From the NCBI RefSeq assembly GCF_900005615.1, contig NZ_LN832559.1, forward strand, positions 2,426,001-2,490,000: 64,000 nt of DNA, given 5' to 3'. The DNA is from Paracoccus aminovorans. GTDB taxonomy: Bacteria > Pseudomonadota > Alphaproteobacteria > Rhodobacterales > Rhodobacteraceae. The stretch's first letter is position 1. Every line of letters starts with the position of its first letter. The notes below the pieces were generated by a model that saw nothing but the letters and a program-made list of their open reading frames with translations, was not told where the DNA came from and ran no database searches. The position numbers and the translations under genes were made by a program. Shown here one piece after another: positions 9,302-18,275 of the stretch.

Positions 9302-12274
9302 ATGATCGGCAGAGGTTCGCAGTGGCGGCGTTGGGAGCCGCATATCCATGCACCGGGGACAATCCTGAACAATCAGTTCGGTGGTGGCGATCCCTGGGAG
9401 GCCTATCTGACATCTCTGGAACGCTGCTCACCCGCAATCGGTGCCATAGCTGTTACCGACTACTATGTCACAGACACCTATGAGGAAGTGTTGCGGCGCA
9501 AGCAGGCGGGGCGCTTGCCCAACGTCCAGCTCATCTTTCCAAATGTCGAACTGCGGCTCGACATCGCCGCCAAGACCGGCTTCGTCAACATGCACCTGCT
9601 GGTCAGTCCGGAAGATCCCAATCATTTGGCCGAACTGCATCGCATTCTCCAGCGATTGCAGTTCCAGGCGCATGGGGACACCTACAACTGCACGCGCAAC
9701 GATCTGATTGCTCTTGGCAAACGCGCCGACACCGCCATCATCGACGATGGCGCGGCTCTGCGCCACGGTGCCACGCAGTTCAAGGTCAACTTCGCTCAAC
9801 TGCGCCAGGTGCTACGAGACAGCGACTGGGCCAAGACAAACATTTTGGTCGCGGTGGCCGGCGCAGCGGGAGATGGAACGTCGGGGTTGCGGCAGGCGGC
9901 CGAGGCGACGATGCGCCAGGAGATCGAGCGGTTTGCTCACATCATCTTCTCAAGCAGCCCCGCGCAACGTGAATTCTGGTTCGGCAAAAGGGGCGTCAAC
10001 GTTGAGAAACTGCGCGAGGACTATGATGGGTGTAAGCCATGTCTGCATGGCAGCGACGCACATGACCAGAAAACCGTCGGGCAGCCAGTGGAGGAGCGCT
10101 TTTCATGGATCAAGGGTGGTCTCGAGTTCGATGCCCTGCGCCAAGCCTGCATTGATCCGGAAGGACGCGCTTACGTCGGAACCGAACCGCCGCGAACCGC
10201 TATGCCCTCGCAAGTCATTTCGCACATCTCCATTGCTGATGCAGATTGGGCCGCGACTCCCGAAATCCCTCTCAACCCCGGCCTGGTAGCGATCATCGGG
10301 GCTCGTGGTTCCGGAAAAACGGCACTCGCCGATATGATAGCTGCTGGATGCGATGCCATCACGCCATCTGGATGGAGCGCCAGCGAGAATGCTAGTCCCT
10401 CCTTCCTTGTCCGCGCCCGCGAGCTGGTCGGCAACGCGACGGCCACGTTGACCTGGGGCGGTGGCGCCACCACAACGCGCGCGCTCGATGGTCGGGACGC
10501 CAACAATCATCTGTCCTTTCCGCGCGCCCGATATTTGTCGCAGCAATTCGTGGAAGAGCTCTGCTCTTCCGGCGGCTTCTCGGACGGTCTCATCGCCGAG
10601 ATCGAACGGGTGATTTTCGAATCCCACTCCGACGATCAGCGGGACGGTGCGATCGACTTCGCCGAGTTGCGCAGCCACAGGACAAGTCGCTTCCAGCAAG
10701 CCCGTGAGCGAGAAGCCGAAGCTATTGCCGAGATTTCCGATCGCATCGCCACAGAACTGGAAAAGGAAAGTTCTGTCCCGACTCTGAATGCGCAGGTGAC
10801 CCAGAAAGCCGGCCTGATCAAAAGCTACAATGAAGATCTCGCCAAACTCGTCGTCAAGGGCACCGAAGCTCAGGCACAACGGCACACACAACTCAGTCAG
10901 GCCGTGCAGGCGGTACGCGGCAAGATCCAGGGATTCGGCAATCAGCGGCGGACCTTCCTCGCCCTGCAGGATGAGGTGAAAAGCACCCGAGCTACCAAGG
11001 CGCCCGAATTGTTGCGGCAGGCCAGGGAACGCCATCAGCAGGGCCATATGAACGATCAACAGTGGGACGAATTCCTGCTGGTGTACAAAGGCGATGTCGA
11101 CAAGAGTCTGGCGGGCTACGTCACATGGGCCGATCAGCAGATTGCTGCTCTCAATGGTCCTCCCCTGCCATCGGGCATTCCCACGCCCCCCATAGCCGAC
11201 AGCGCCGATCTTTCCACGCTCACCCTCAACGTCCTTCAAGCCGAGATGACGCGGCTCGAAGCCTTGGTCAGCGCGGACAAGCTGGTCCGGGACCAGTATT
11301 CAGCGCTTTCACTCCGCATTGGGCAGGAAAACACCGCCCTTCAGAACCTGCAAGCCCGTCTCACCGATGCCCAGGGCGCCGCGACCCGCAAGAAAGACCT
11401 GCAAACCGAACGTGATGCGGCCTATGGCCGTGTGTTTGAAGCTATCATCAATGAACAGACGGCGCTCGCCAGTCTCTACGCACCGCTCATGAGCCGTCTG
11501 GCAGCCTCATCGGGAACTTTGCAAAAACTCGGCTTTTCCGTGCGCCGTATCGTTGATGTCGAAGCCTGGGGAACGATTGCGGAAGAGAAACTTCTCGACC
11601 GCAGAAAGGCCGGTCCCTTCAATGGCCGTGGATCGCTGATCCAATTGGCCAATAGTGCGCTCAAGCCGGCCTGGGAGAATGGGACGGCAGCGGACGTGCA
11701 AGCCGCAATGGCCGCGTTCATCTCAACGTACCTGCGAGACTTGATCGGACACGCGCCCATTGCTCAAGCGCAACAGGCTGAGTTTCGGGCCTGGCTCAAA
11801 GAGTTTGCCCACTGGCTGTTTGCGACTGACCATATCTCCGTACGCTATGAGATTGTCTATGACGGCATCGATATCCGTAAACTCTCGCCTGGGACGAGAG
11901 GGATTGTGCTTTTGCTTCTGTATCTCGCACTGGACGACGCAGACGACCGACCACTCATCATCGACCAGCCAGAGGAAAATCTCGATCCTAAGTCCGTCTT
12001 CGATGAACTCGTCTCGCTGTTCATCGCGGCCAAATCCAAACGGCAGGTCATCATGGTCACCCACAACGCGAACCTTGTGATCAACACCGACGCGGATCAG
12101 ATCATTGTCGCAGAGGTTGGCCCGCATCAGATCGGCGGCTTGCCGCCCATCACTTACAAGGCAGGCGGCCTGGAAAACGCAGATATCCGCAAAGCCGTGT
12201 GCGATATTCTTGAAGGCGGTGAAGAAGCATTTCGAGAGCGTGCTCGCCGACTTCGTGTCAGGCTGGAGCGATGA
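9302..12274 (+). CDS. PHP-domain plus ABC/SMC-type ATPase (TrlF-like)
   Basis: 990 residues. The N-terminus has a PHP-phosphoesterase-like metal site: WEPHIHAPGT with H14 and H16, and a second cluster CLHGSDAHD near residue 247. The ATPase has Walker A GARGSGKT near 333-340, then a long Gln/Glu-rich coiled coil (about 460-800). The closing half has an ABC-like signature LSPGTRG near 860, Walker B PLIIDQPEENLDP near 880 and the H-loop VTHNANL near 918. This order is that of the TrlF family of AAA/SMC-like ATPases joined to a PHP domain. A coupled ATPase-nuclease acting on DNA or RNA is plausible (inference). GGAGGGG lies just before the start. Confidence 0.82.
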   Translation: MIGRGSQWRRWEPHIHAPGTILNNQFGGGDPWEAYLTSLERCSPAIGAIAVTDYYVTDTYEEVLRRKQAGRLPNVQLIFPNVELRLDIAAKTGFVNMHLLVSPEDPNHLAELHRILQRLQFQAHGDTYNCTRNDLIALGKRADTAIIDDGAALRHGATQFKVNFAQLRQVLRDSDWAKTNILVAVAGAAGDGTSGLRQAAEATMRQEIERFAHIIFSSSPAQREFWFGKRGVNVEKLREDYDGCKPCLHGSDAHDQKTVGQPVEERFSWIKGGLEFDALRQACIDPEGRAYVGTEPPRTAMPSQVISHISIADADWAATPEIPLNPGLVAIIGARGSGKTALADMIAAGCDAITPSGWSASENASPSFLVRARELVGNATATLTWGGGATTTRALDGRDANNHLSFPRARYLSQQFVEELCSSGGFSDGLIAEIERVIFESHSDDQRDGAIDFAELRSHRTSRFQQAREREAEAIAEISDRIATELEKESSVPTLNAQVTQKAGLIKSYNEDLAKLVVKGTEAQAQRHTQLSQAVQAVRGKIQGFGNQRRTFLALQDEVKSTRATKAPELLRQARERHQQGHMNDQQWDEFLLVYKGDVDKSLAGYVTWADQQIAALNGPPLPSGIPTPPIADSADLSTLTLNVLQAEMTRLEALVSADKLVRDQYSALSLRIGQENTALQNLQARLTDAQGAATRKKDLQTERDAAYGRVFEAIINEQTALASLYAPLMSRLAASSGTLQKLGFSVRRIVDVEAWGTIAEEKLLDRRKAGPFNGRGSLIQLANSALKPAWENGTAADVQAAMAAFISTYLRDLIGHAPIAQAQQAEFRAWLKEFAHWLFATDHISVRYEIVYDGIDIRKLSPGTRGIVLLLLYLALDDADDRPLIIDQPEENLDPKSVFDELVSLFIAAKSKRQVIMVTHNANLVINTDADQIIVAEVGPHQIGGLPPITYKAGGLENADIRKAVCDILEGGEEAFRERARRLRVRLER

Positions 12275-12426
12275 CAATTTTGCGGGCGGCCTAATGGCCG
12301 CCCATTCCCAGAGCAGCAGGCGCACGGCTTCCTGGGGCCTGATATCGTTCTGATCGCTATCGACAAAAGCAAGCGTCCCGCACCATGACTTACATCGCTA
12401 TGATATGGAGCCAACTCTCCACGCTT

Positions 12427-12921
12427 TCAGATTGGCAAATCTTCCCAGCGGATACGGAGATAGCGGCCTGATCGTTTCGGCAACTGCTTTCGCTCAATCA
12501 TTCGGCCCGAGACCTGAAATTCCGCATTAATCTTGACCACGAGCAGCTTGTTGAAATGGCGTGACGTATCAACCATGACGACATCCTTGCTCTTGAATGG
12601 CGTAATGGTCTTGATCTCGACATGGTCATTGCCGAGCCGTCCGTCAGAACCCTGCGCATAGGTGCGGTTCAGCTTGATCCCATAGGTGATAGCCCCGAAG
12701 AGCTCACCGATATCGCCGTAGACGGAAAGATGCAGCCCCGTTTCCAGATGGTAGCTCTCGGCGAGCGAGGTCAGATCCTCAAAATAGGGTATCATCGAAC
12801 GGATGGCGTTCGGATATTTGGCACCCCATTCCTTGTGCCGCAGTTGCTCATCAATCTCTGACCAGGTTACCCATTCCCCGTCATCATAAAACGCGCGATC
12901 AGACCAGTTGATCTCTTCCAT
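12427..12921 (-). CDS. Hypothetical protein with PD-(D/E)XK-like nuclease motif
   Basis: 164 residues, convergent to the PHP-ATPase gene with 152 bases between stops. The middle reads GDIGELFGAI, then GSDGRLGNDHVEIKTITPF. The early E, the later D and the E-x-K (VEIK) fit the pattern of a PD-(D/E)XK nuclease core: helix with E, strand with D, strand with ExK. The family is not one I can name with certainty; DUF6998-type proteins look alike. The C-terminus is basic (K-Q-L-P-K-R-S-G-R-Y-L-R-I-R). A restriction-like or structure-specific nuclease is my best guess. It closes the defence-like block. Confidence 0.55.
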   Translation of the reverse strand: MEEINWSDRAFYDDGEWVTWSEIDEQLRHKEWGAKYPNAIRSMIPYFEDLTSLAESYHLETGLHLSVYGDIGELFGAITYGIKLNRTYAQGSDGRLGNDHVEIKTITPFKSKDVVMVDTSRHFNKLLVVKINAEFQVSGRMIERKQLPKRSGRYLRIRWEDLPI

Positions 12922-13060
12922 TTACATTATCCAGAAATGCTGACGTGAATATCGCCCAACAACCATCATTCAAACTACTACCTCTTTCTTAACAACCAAC
13001 GGAATACCCTTCGCCTGACACAAGGCCCGGACGGGCGGAAGCAATATTTATGGAGATGTT

Positions 13061-13090
13061 GGGGGAAAGCCTTCCCATAAGCGCTAACTT
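13061..13090 (+). repeat. 30-bp inverted repeat, left copy
   Basis: A 30-bp sequence starting GGGGGAAAGCCTTCCC and ending CGCTAACTT. It recurs in inverted orientation at 17138-17167 with 28/30 identity; the two mismatches are symmetrical inside the small GGGAA(A/G)GC(C/T)TTCCC palindrome. The pair brackets the IS4 transposase, AraC regulator, SDR and tautomerase genes (4.1 kb). It could be a pair of transposon ends or a duplicated backbone promoter region that got inverted. Confidence 0.7.
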
Positions 13091-13122
13091 TGGGGTGGAC
13101 GGCAGGAATCGGTCTGTGATTC

Positions 13123-14439
13123 ATGAGGAGGATGGACTCCGATACCCATCCCCATTTCGACATCGCGTGGCGTGAGCTGCTGTCCCGTTTGCCGGACAAT
13201 CTGGATCTTGACAAAAGCGCGCGTGAGCATGGCGCGGTAAAACGTAGAAGGGTAGTGCGGGATGGCGCGACCATGTTGCGGTTGGCGCTAGCCTATGGAC
13301 CAGGCAGGATGAGCCTACGGTCTGCTGCTGCGTGGGCGGCTGGATGCGATATCGCACATTTGTCCGATGTCGCGCTGTTGAAGCGCCTCAAAGGGGCAGA
13401 AGACTGGTTGAGCTATATCGCCGCATCCTTGCTTAACGACGATATCCGCAGCCGGAATGGCGAGCGACGGCTGCGAATAGTAGATGGCAGCGTGATCCGC
13501 TCGTCGGGCAAGGGCGGCACGGACTGGCGCCTGCACGCAACATATGATCCGGCACGAGGGAGGTTCAGCCAGCTTGAGATCAGCGATACGCATGGCGGGG
13601 AGAGCTTATCGCGCCATGAATTCGAGAAGGGCGATCTCGTGCTTGGAGACCGAGGATATGCTCGGACACCCGGACTGCTGCATGTGCGCGAAATGGGAGC
13701 GGACTTCATTATGCGGATCGGATGGTCGACGATCCGGTTGCTGACACCGAACGGCGCACGCCTGGACTGGAACGCGGTCTACGCTGGTATGCAACCCGGC
13801 GACATCGCCGAACACGAGGTATTGGTTGATCATTCCGGCCGCAAACGCGAGTTGAGTGGCGCCTCGACATTCCGCGCCCGTTTAATCATTCGGCGCAAGG
13901 ACGTGGCTTCGTCAGAACGGGCGCGCAAGGCGATATTGTTTGACCACCGAAGGAAACAGCGGGTGGCCGCACACCCCAACCCTTTGACAGTCGCTTCGGC
14001 GGATTTCCTACTATTACTGACTTCGGCTTCCGTAGAGGAAATTTCTGCGGACAATGCGATCGCGACCTATCGCCTACGGTGGCAGATCGAACTGGCGTTC
14101 AAACGGCTCAAGAGCGGACTCGGGATCGATGCGCTTCCGGCGCGTGACAGCCAACTCGCTCGCTCATGGCTCGCGGCATACCTAATTGTTGGATTGCTGA
14201 TCGACGAGGCTGTCGCCGACAGCCTCGCTTTTCCCCCCGCGTCGTCGGCGCAAACAGGCGCACACCTGTCGCTGTGGCGAATGCAGAAATTTATAAGGAA
14301 CGCGCTCTTGGTCGCGATCTTTGGAGAGCCTCGGCTCTCCCGGGTCGGTCAAAGCCTCGCAGGCGCCGCCAGAACGCTCTTCGAGCCACCCCGACGAAGG
14401 TTATCGCAGTTCAGTCAGCTGCGCGCTCTGCCCATTTGA
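13123..14439 (+). CDS. IS4-family transposase
   Basis: 438 residues with the full IS4 DDE site: D121 (RIVDGSV), D176 (VLGDRGY) and E323 within Y-R-L-R-W-Q-I-E-L-A-F-K-R-L-K, the Y-(2)-R-(3)-E-(6)-K signature. The ATG at 13123 gives a full-length N-terminus; a second ATG at 13132 is possible but would sit directly on the GAGGAGG. I could not find matching short inverted repeats immediately flanking this gene alone. Its ends may be the 30-bp repeats at 13061 and 17138 or may be degraded. The gene itself looks intact. Confidence 0.88.
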   Translation: MRRMDSDTHPHFDIAWRELLSRLPDNLDLDKSAREHGAVKRRRVVRDGATMLRLALAYGPGRMSLRSAAAWAAGCDIAHLSDVALLKRLKGAEDWLSYIAASLLNDDIRSRNGERRLRIVDGSVIRSSGKGGTDWRLHATYDPARGRFSQLEISDTHGGESLSRHEFEKGDLVLGDRGYARTPGLLHVREMGADFIMRIGWSTIRLLTPNGARLDWNAVYAGMQPGDIAEHEVLVDHSGRKRELSGASTFRARLIIRRKDVASSERARKAILFDHRRKQRVAAHPNPLTVASADFLLLLTSASVEEISADNAIATYRLRWQIELAFKRLKSGLGIDALPARDSQLARSWLAAYLIVGLLIDEAVADSLAFPPASSAQTGAHLSLWRMQKFIRNALLVAIFGEPRLSRVGQSLAGAARTLFEPPRRRLSQFSQLRALPI

Positions 14440-14614
14440 GCGGCGTGCGACAGGGCGTTGCGATAACTGACATCGATAGTCAGGGGTCAGGCAGGTTCCA
14501 AGCGGCGGACCAAGACTAGTGACCCTTTGTTGCTGCCCCAAAAACGACCGAGATACCGGAAAGCCAACCTCTTCCCGAAACTCGTCTGACCACGATTTGG
14601 GAAGATCGAATCAC

Positions 14615-15508
14615 TTACGCAGCAGTGGTCATCTGAGCTCGCGCCTGTCGAACATCTCGGGCGGGTGGGAGGCCAAACATGCGGCCATATTCACGCGTGA
14701 ACTGCGGAACGCTCTCGTATCCCACGCCGTAGGCGGCATCGCTGATCGCCTCGCCCAGTGAGAGCATTCGGCGCCGCGCCTCGATGAGCCGAAGCTGCTT
14801 TTGAAACTGTAGCGGCGACAAAGACGTGATGCTGCGGAAATGGACGTGGAAGGCGGACAGGCTCATCCCGGCCACCTCGGCCAGCGCTTCGACCTTCACC
14901 AGCTCGGCATAATGCGCGCGGAGCATGGCGACGGCGCGCGCGATCCGCTGGGCGTGGCTGTCGGTAACGCCAAGCGCCCGGATCGCGCCGCCATGCCGGC
15001 CGCTGAGCAGCCAGTAATGTAGCTCGCGCTTGAGCTGCGGTCCCAACACCGCCAGCGTTGCGGGGCGGTCGAGCAGGCGTAGCAGTCGCAAGGCCGCGTC
15101 CGCGACTTCCGTCTCGGTCGGATCGACCCTGACCGGGCGATCTGCCTCGAACGGCGCCGCGCCGATCTCGTCTACCAAGCCCGCGATAATGGCAGGATCG
15201 AGTTCGAGAACGAGGGAATAATAAGGCAAGACGCGGGTCGCCGTCGTGATCTGGCTGACGGTCGGCACGTCGGTGGTGACAAGCAGGGAATCGCCCGCGC
15301 CGAAGTCGAAGGTGGCGCTGCCCATCGTCACACGTTTGCTACCTTGCAGTACCAGCGCCACCAAAGGCTTCGACACCGCATATTGCAGCATCGTCGGCGC
15401 CGTCTCACGCAGGATCACCAGCCCTTCCACCGGTGTCGTCGCGACGCCGGCATGGTCGGCATGGGCGTCGGCAAAGCGCCGTGCATAGTCGAGGAGCGGA
15501 CCTGTCAT
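14615..15508 (-). CDS. AraC-family transcriptional regulator
   Basis: 297 residues. The N-terminal half (about 20-170) is the AraC_N cupin-like ligand domain. The C-terminal two helix-turn-helix motifs cover about 190-285, with V-E-A-L-A-E-V-A-G-M-S-L-S-A-F-H-V-H-F-R and the second-motif landmarks ISDAAYGVGYESVPQFTREY and FGLPPARD. It is divergent from the SDR gene at 15640 with a 131-bp gap. That layout is usual when such a regulator controls the adjacent oxidoreductase. It probably responds to a small organic compound; the ligand is unknown. Confidence 0.9.
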   Translation of the reverse strand: MTGPLLDYARRFADAHADHAGVATTPVEGLVILRETAPTMLQYAVSKPLVALVLQGSKRVTMGSATFDFGAGDSLLVTTDVPTVSQITTATRVLPYYSLVLELDPAIIAGLVDEIGAAPFEADRPVRVDPTETEVADAALRLLRLLDRPATLAVLGPQLKRELHYWLLSGRHGGAIRALGVTDSHAQRIARAVAMLRAHYAELVKVEALAEVAGMSLSAFHVHFRSITSLSPLQFQKQLRLIEARRRMLSLGEAISDAAYGVGYESVPQFTREYGRMFGLPPARDVRQARAQMTTAA

Positions 15509-15639
15509 GGTCGACTAAATACGGCACGCGACCGGATGCGGCAACCGATCTGGACGATCAGGCAATTTTTCCGGCCGATCGCGCAACAGCGGCGTGGCGG
15601 TGGGATGCATAAGGCTGGCAACACCAACCGGAGGCTTGC

Positions 15640-16395
15640 ATGACCACCATTTCCCTCGTTACCGGCGGCAGCCGTGGCCTCGGCCGCAATACCGCCATCA
15701 GCATTGCTCGCCATGGCGGCGACGTGATCCTCACCTATAATAGCGGCAAGGACAACGCCGATGCGGTCGTTGCCGAGATCGAGGCGCTGGGCCGCAAGGC
15801 GGTCGCGTTGCAGCTCGACACCGGCAGCGTCTCGACCTTCCCGTCCTTCATTGAGAAGCTGCGCGGGGCGCTGACCACCACCTTCGGGCGCGAGCGCGTC
15901 GACCACCTCGTCAACAACGCCGGCCACGGCGAGATGGCGGACTTCGCCGCCACCACGGAGGAGCAGTTCGACAAGCTGTTCTCGGTCCACGTCAAGGGCG
16001 TATTCTTTCTGACGCAGGCGCTGCTTCCCGTGCTGGCCGATGGCGGGCGGATCGTGAACTTCTCGTCCGGCCTGACCCGTGTGTCGTTCCCCGGCTTCTC
16101 GGCCTACTCGGCCGCCAAGGGGGCGATCGAGGTGTTGACCGTCTACATGGCAAAGGAGTTGGGCGCACGCGGCATCACCGCCAACACGGTCGCCCCCGGC
16201 GCGATCGAGACCGACTTCCTGGGCGGCGCGGTGCGGGACATTCCCGACTACAACACCGCCTTCGCCGGCATGACCGCGCTCGGCCGCGTCGGCCTGCCCG
16301 ACGATGTCGGGCCGATGGTTGCGAGCCTGCTCGGCCCCGACAACCGCTGGGTCAACGGCCAGCGCATCGAGGTGTCGGGCGGCCAGACGATCTGA
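15640..16395 (+). CDS. Short-chain dehydrogenase/reductase
   Basis: 251 residues, classical SDR. The cofactor motif TGGSRGLG is at 8-15, the structural NNAG near 90, the catalytic S near 142 (FSSG) and Y-x-x-x-K (YSAAK) near 155-159. The C-terminal R-V-G-L-P-D-D-V-G-P-M-V and R-I-E-V-S-G-G motifs are typical. The residues after the second strand (TYNSGKD) hint at NADPH preference. Substrate unknown. It shares a divergent promoter region with the AraC regulator and is followed after 54 bases by a tautomerase gene, forming a small inducible cassette. Confidence 0.92.
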   Translation: MTTISLVTGGSRGLGRNTAISIARHGGDVILTYNSGKDNADAVVAEIEALGRKAVALQLDTGSVSTFPSFIEKLRGALTTTFGRERVDHLVNNAGHGEMADFAATTEEQFDKLFSVHVKGVFFLTQALLPVLADGGRIVNFSSGLTRVSFPGFSAYSAAKGAIEVLTVYMAKELGARGITANTVAPGAIETDFLGGAVRDIPDYNTAFAGMTALGRVGLPDDVGPMVASLLGPDNRWVNGQRIEVSGGQTI

Positions 16396-16449
16396 GGCCC
16401 ACCAGCGGATGCCGCTCGGCGGCATCCGCTCCATACCGGAGGCGCTACC

Positions 16450-16878
16450 ATGCCGAAGCTCATCATCCACTCGCCTGTCGGCACCTTCAATGCGGCCGAT
16501 CGCCAGCGTGTCGCTGGCAACCTCGCAACCCTGGGCCTGGACTGCGAGGCGCTTCAGCCCTCGCCGATGGTGCGTAGCACCGTGTGGACGTACTTCGCCG
16601 ATTACGCGGCGGATGCCGTGTTCATGGGCGACGAACCCGCGCGCCTGCCCGTCGTGACACTCCAGATATATGTGCTGGCCGGTGGACTGGATGCTGCCGG
16701 CAAGCGCCGGCTCATTGATGGCGCAACCGCCATCCTTGATCGGCGGCCGGACGGCACAGCGGTCGCCCCGGTGTACGTCGTCATTCACGAGGTTGCGGAG
16801 CAAAATTGGGGCATCTTCGGAAAACAAGCCGACCTTACCGCGCTGCGGGCGAGCCCACCGGATGCGCCGGCGATCTGA
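16450..16878 (+). CDS. Tautomerase-superfamily protein
   Basis: 142 residues beginning MPKLIIHSPVG. After removal of Met, the N-terminal proline is the catalytic base of the 4-oxalocrotonate tautomerase/MIF superfamily. The second half contains PVVTLQIYVLAG and D-A-A-G-K-R-R-L-I-D-G-A-T, the helix and strand seen in this fold, ending with VYVVIHEVAEQNWGIFG, close to the family's V-x-V-x-I-x-E-V-x-x-x-x-W-G motif. It appears to be a fused or tandem-type member because it is twice the 60-residue minimum. A GGAGG site precedes it. Probably co-transcribed with the SDR gene. Confidence 0.82.
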   Translation: MPKLIIHSPVGTFNAADRQRVAGNLATLGLDCEALQPSPMVRSTVWTYFADYAADAVFMGDEPARLPVVTLQIYVLAGGLDAAGKRRLIDGATAILDRRPDGTAVAPVYVVIHEVAEQNWGIFGKQADLTALRASPPDAPAI

Positions 16879-17137
16879 CGTTCAAGCGTTCCCTCAAAAG
16901 AAGGTTGATCGAGAACGACGGCGTGAGCGTACCCACGCTGCTACCGCCCCATACGCATCAGTTTTCCAAAACCTGTTCCCGATAGCCTTTTCCCGAAACC
17001 GGCTGATGGAGATGGAGAAACGGGACTACCGAGTGCGTTCCGAGCAACCGATTTCGGGATGACAGGGCGGGCGCCGGAGCGTCTTGGCTGAGAGGCAGCT
17101 GTGACGGCGGTCTGCGCCGCCGCCGTGCCTGCGCTTT
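16879..17137. other. Intergenic stretch at the cargo/backbone junction
   Basis: Together with the repeat and leader that follow, this is a 434-bp gene-free stretch before ardC. I see no credible coding frame in 16879-17137: short open frames lack start sites and recognisable motifs. The right copy of the 30-bp inverted repeat begins at 17138. The sequence from there on resembles the leaders of the other backbone genes. Confidence 0.55.
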
Positions 17138-17167
17138 AAGTTAGCGCTTATGGGAAAGCCTTCCCCC
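17138..17167 (-). repeat. 30-bp inverted repeat, right copy
   Basis: Starts AAGTTAGCGCTTATGG and is the inverse of 13061-13090 with two mismatches. It lies 145 bp before the ardC start and marks the probable right border of the IS4/AraC/SDR cargo. Sequence similarity does not continue on either side of the 30 bp. Confidence 0.7.
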
Positions 17168-17257
17168 TGGTCGGCACTGGCGTTGCCGACGCACCCCCAT
17201 CAGCGGGGAGACCCCGCAACGCCCCCTTGAGAGTGAGAGTGCGGACGGGTTTTCCGT

Positions 17258-17297
17258 GACGGGTTGAGGGCTGGAAGAGAGGCTTCCGGCGCCCGTC
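17258..17297 (+). promoter_or_regulatory. Structured leader element, copy 1 (before ardC)
   Basis: First of three related 40-42 bp elements. The outer stem is GACGGG/CCCGTC; the inner stem GCTGG/CCGGC has one G-U pair; the loop is AAGAGAGGCTT. It ends 15 bases before the ardC ATG, just ahead of the ribosome site. Copies 2 and 3 show base changes that keep both stems paired. A smaller hairpin (CGGA...TCCG) lies directly upstream. Confidence 0.65.
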
Positions 17298-17312
17298 GCG
17301 GAGATCATCCCG

Positions 17313-18275
17313 ATGGCCAGACAGGATCGCAGCCCCGCTGACGGTGGCGCGCGCAGCAACCTTTACGACGACATCACCAACAAGATCATCGCCGAGCTGG
17401 AGCAAGGCCGGCTCCCCTGGGTCCAGCCATGGGGCGCGTCGCCGGATACCGCCCCGCTGGGCCTGCCGAAAAATGTTTCAACCGGCCGGTCATATTCAGG
17501 CATCAATATTCTCATTCTCTGGGGTGCTGTCATCCAGCACGGTTTCCCCGGTCAGGCGTGGCTGACTTTCCGACAGGCGCTTTCGCTGGGCGGCAATGTC
17601 AGGAAGGGCGAGCGCGGCACCACCGTCGTTTATGCCGACCGTTTTACCCCAGAGGACGAAAAACGCCGTGCCCGCGAGACGGGTGAGGATGCGCATGCCA
17701 TTCCGTTTCTGAAGCGGTTCACGGTCTTTAACGCCGCGCAATGCGATGGCCTGCCCGATGAGATCACGGCAGTCGCGCCGCCACCGCCGCCGGGGCTGAT
17801 CGAACCTCGGGTCGAGGCGCTGATCCGGGCCACCGGCATCGACTTCCGTATCGGTGGCAATCGCGCCTTCTATATGCCGTCGCTCGACTATGTGCAGGTG
17901 CCGCCTCCGCAAGCCTATTTCGAGCCGATCAACTGGCACAGGACGGCCCTGCACGAGCTGGGCCACGCCAGCGGCCATCATAGCCGTCTCAACCGCGATC
18001 TGACCGGCTCGTTCGGTTCGAAGAAATACGCCTTCGAGGAAATGCTTGCCGAACAGACCGCAGCTTTCAGCTGTGCCGCGCTCGGGATCGTGCCGACGGT
18101 GCGCCATGCCGATTACATCGGGTCGTGGCTGGAGGTCATGCGCGAGGATTCCCGCGCCATTGTCCGCGCAGCCTCGCAGGCCAGCAAGGCGGCGGACTGG
18201 CTGCTGTCGCATCTGCCTGCCGAAGACACCGGGGAGCCGGATGCCAGCGTAACCGACCGGAGGGCTGCGGCATGA
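17313..18275 (+). CDS. ardC: Antirestriction protein ArdC
   Basis: 320 residues. The N-terminal ssDNA-binding ArdC domain (about 15-140) shows LYDDITNKIIAELEQGRLPW, N-x-x-T-G-R-x-Y-S-G-I-N, Q-A-W-L-T-F-R-Q-A and K-G-E-R-G-T-T-V. The C-terminal zincin-type metallopeptidase domain has H214-E215-L-G-H218 within W-H-R-T-A-L-H-E-L-G-H-A, and a downstream E-E-M-L-A-E. ArdC protects incoming conjugative DNA from restriction and is standard near the leading part of such elements. It starts after a structured leader, and its stop overlaps the DUF2958 gene. Confidence 0.93.
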   Translation: MARQDRSPADGGARSNLYDDITNKIIAELEQGRLPWVQPWGASPDTAPLGLPKNVSTGRSYSGINILILWGAVIQHGFPGQAWLTFRQALSLGGNVRKGERGTTVVYADRFTPEDEKRRARETGEDAHAIPFLKRFTVFNAAQCDGLPDEITAVAPPPPPGLIEPRVEALIRATGIDFRIGGNRAFYMPSLDYVQVPPPQAYFEPINWHRTALHELGHASGHHSRLNRDLTGSFGSKKYAFEEMLAEQTAAFSCAALGIVPTVRHADYIGSWLEVMREDSRAIVRAASQASKAADWLLSHLPAEDTGEPDASVTDRRAAA

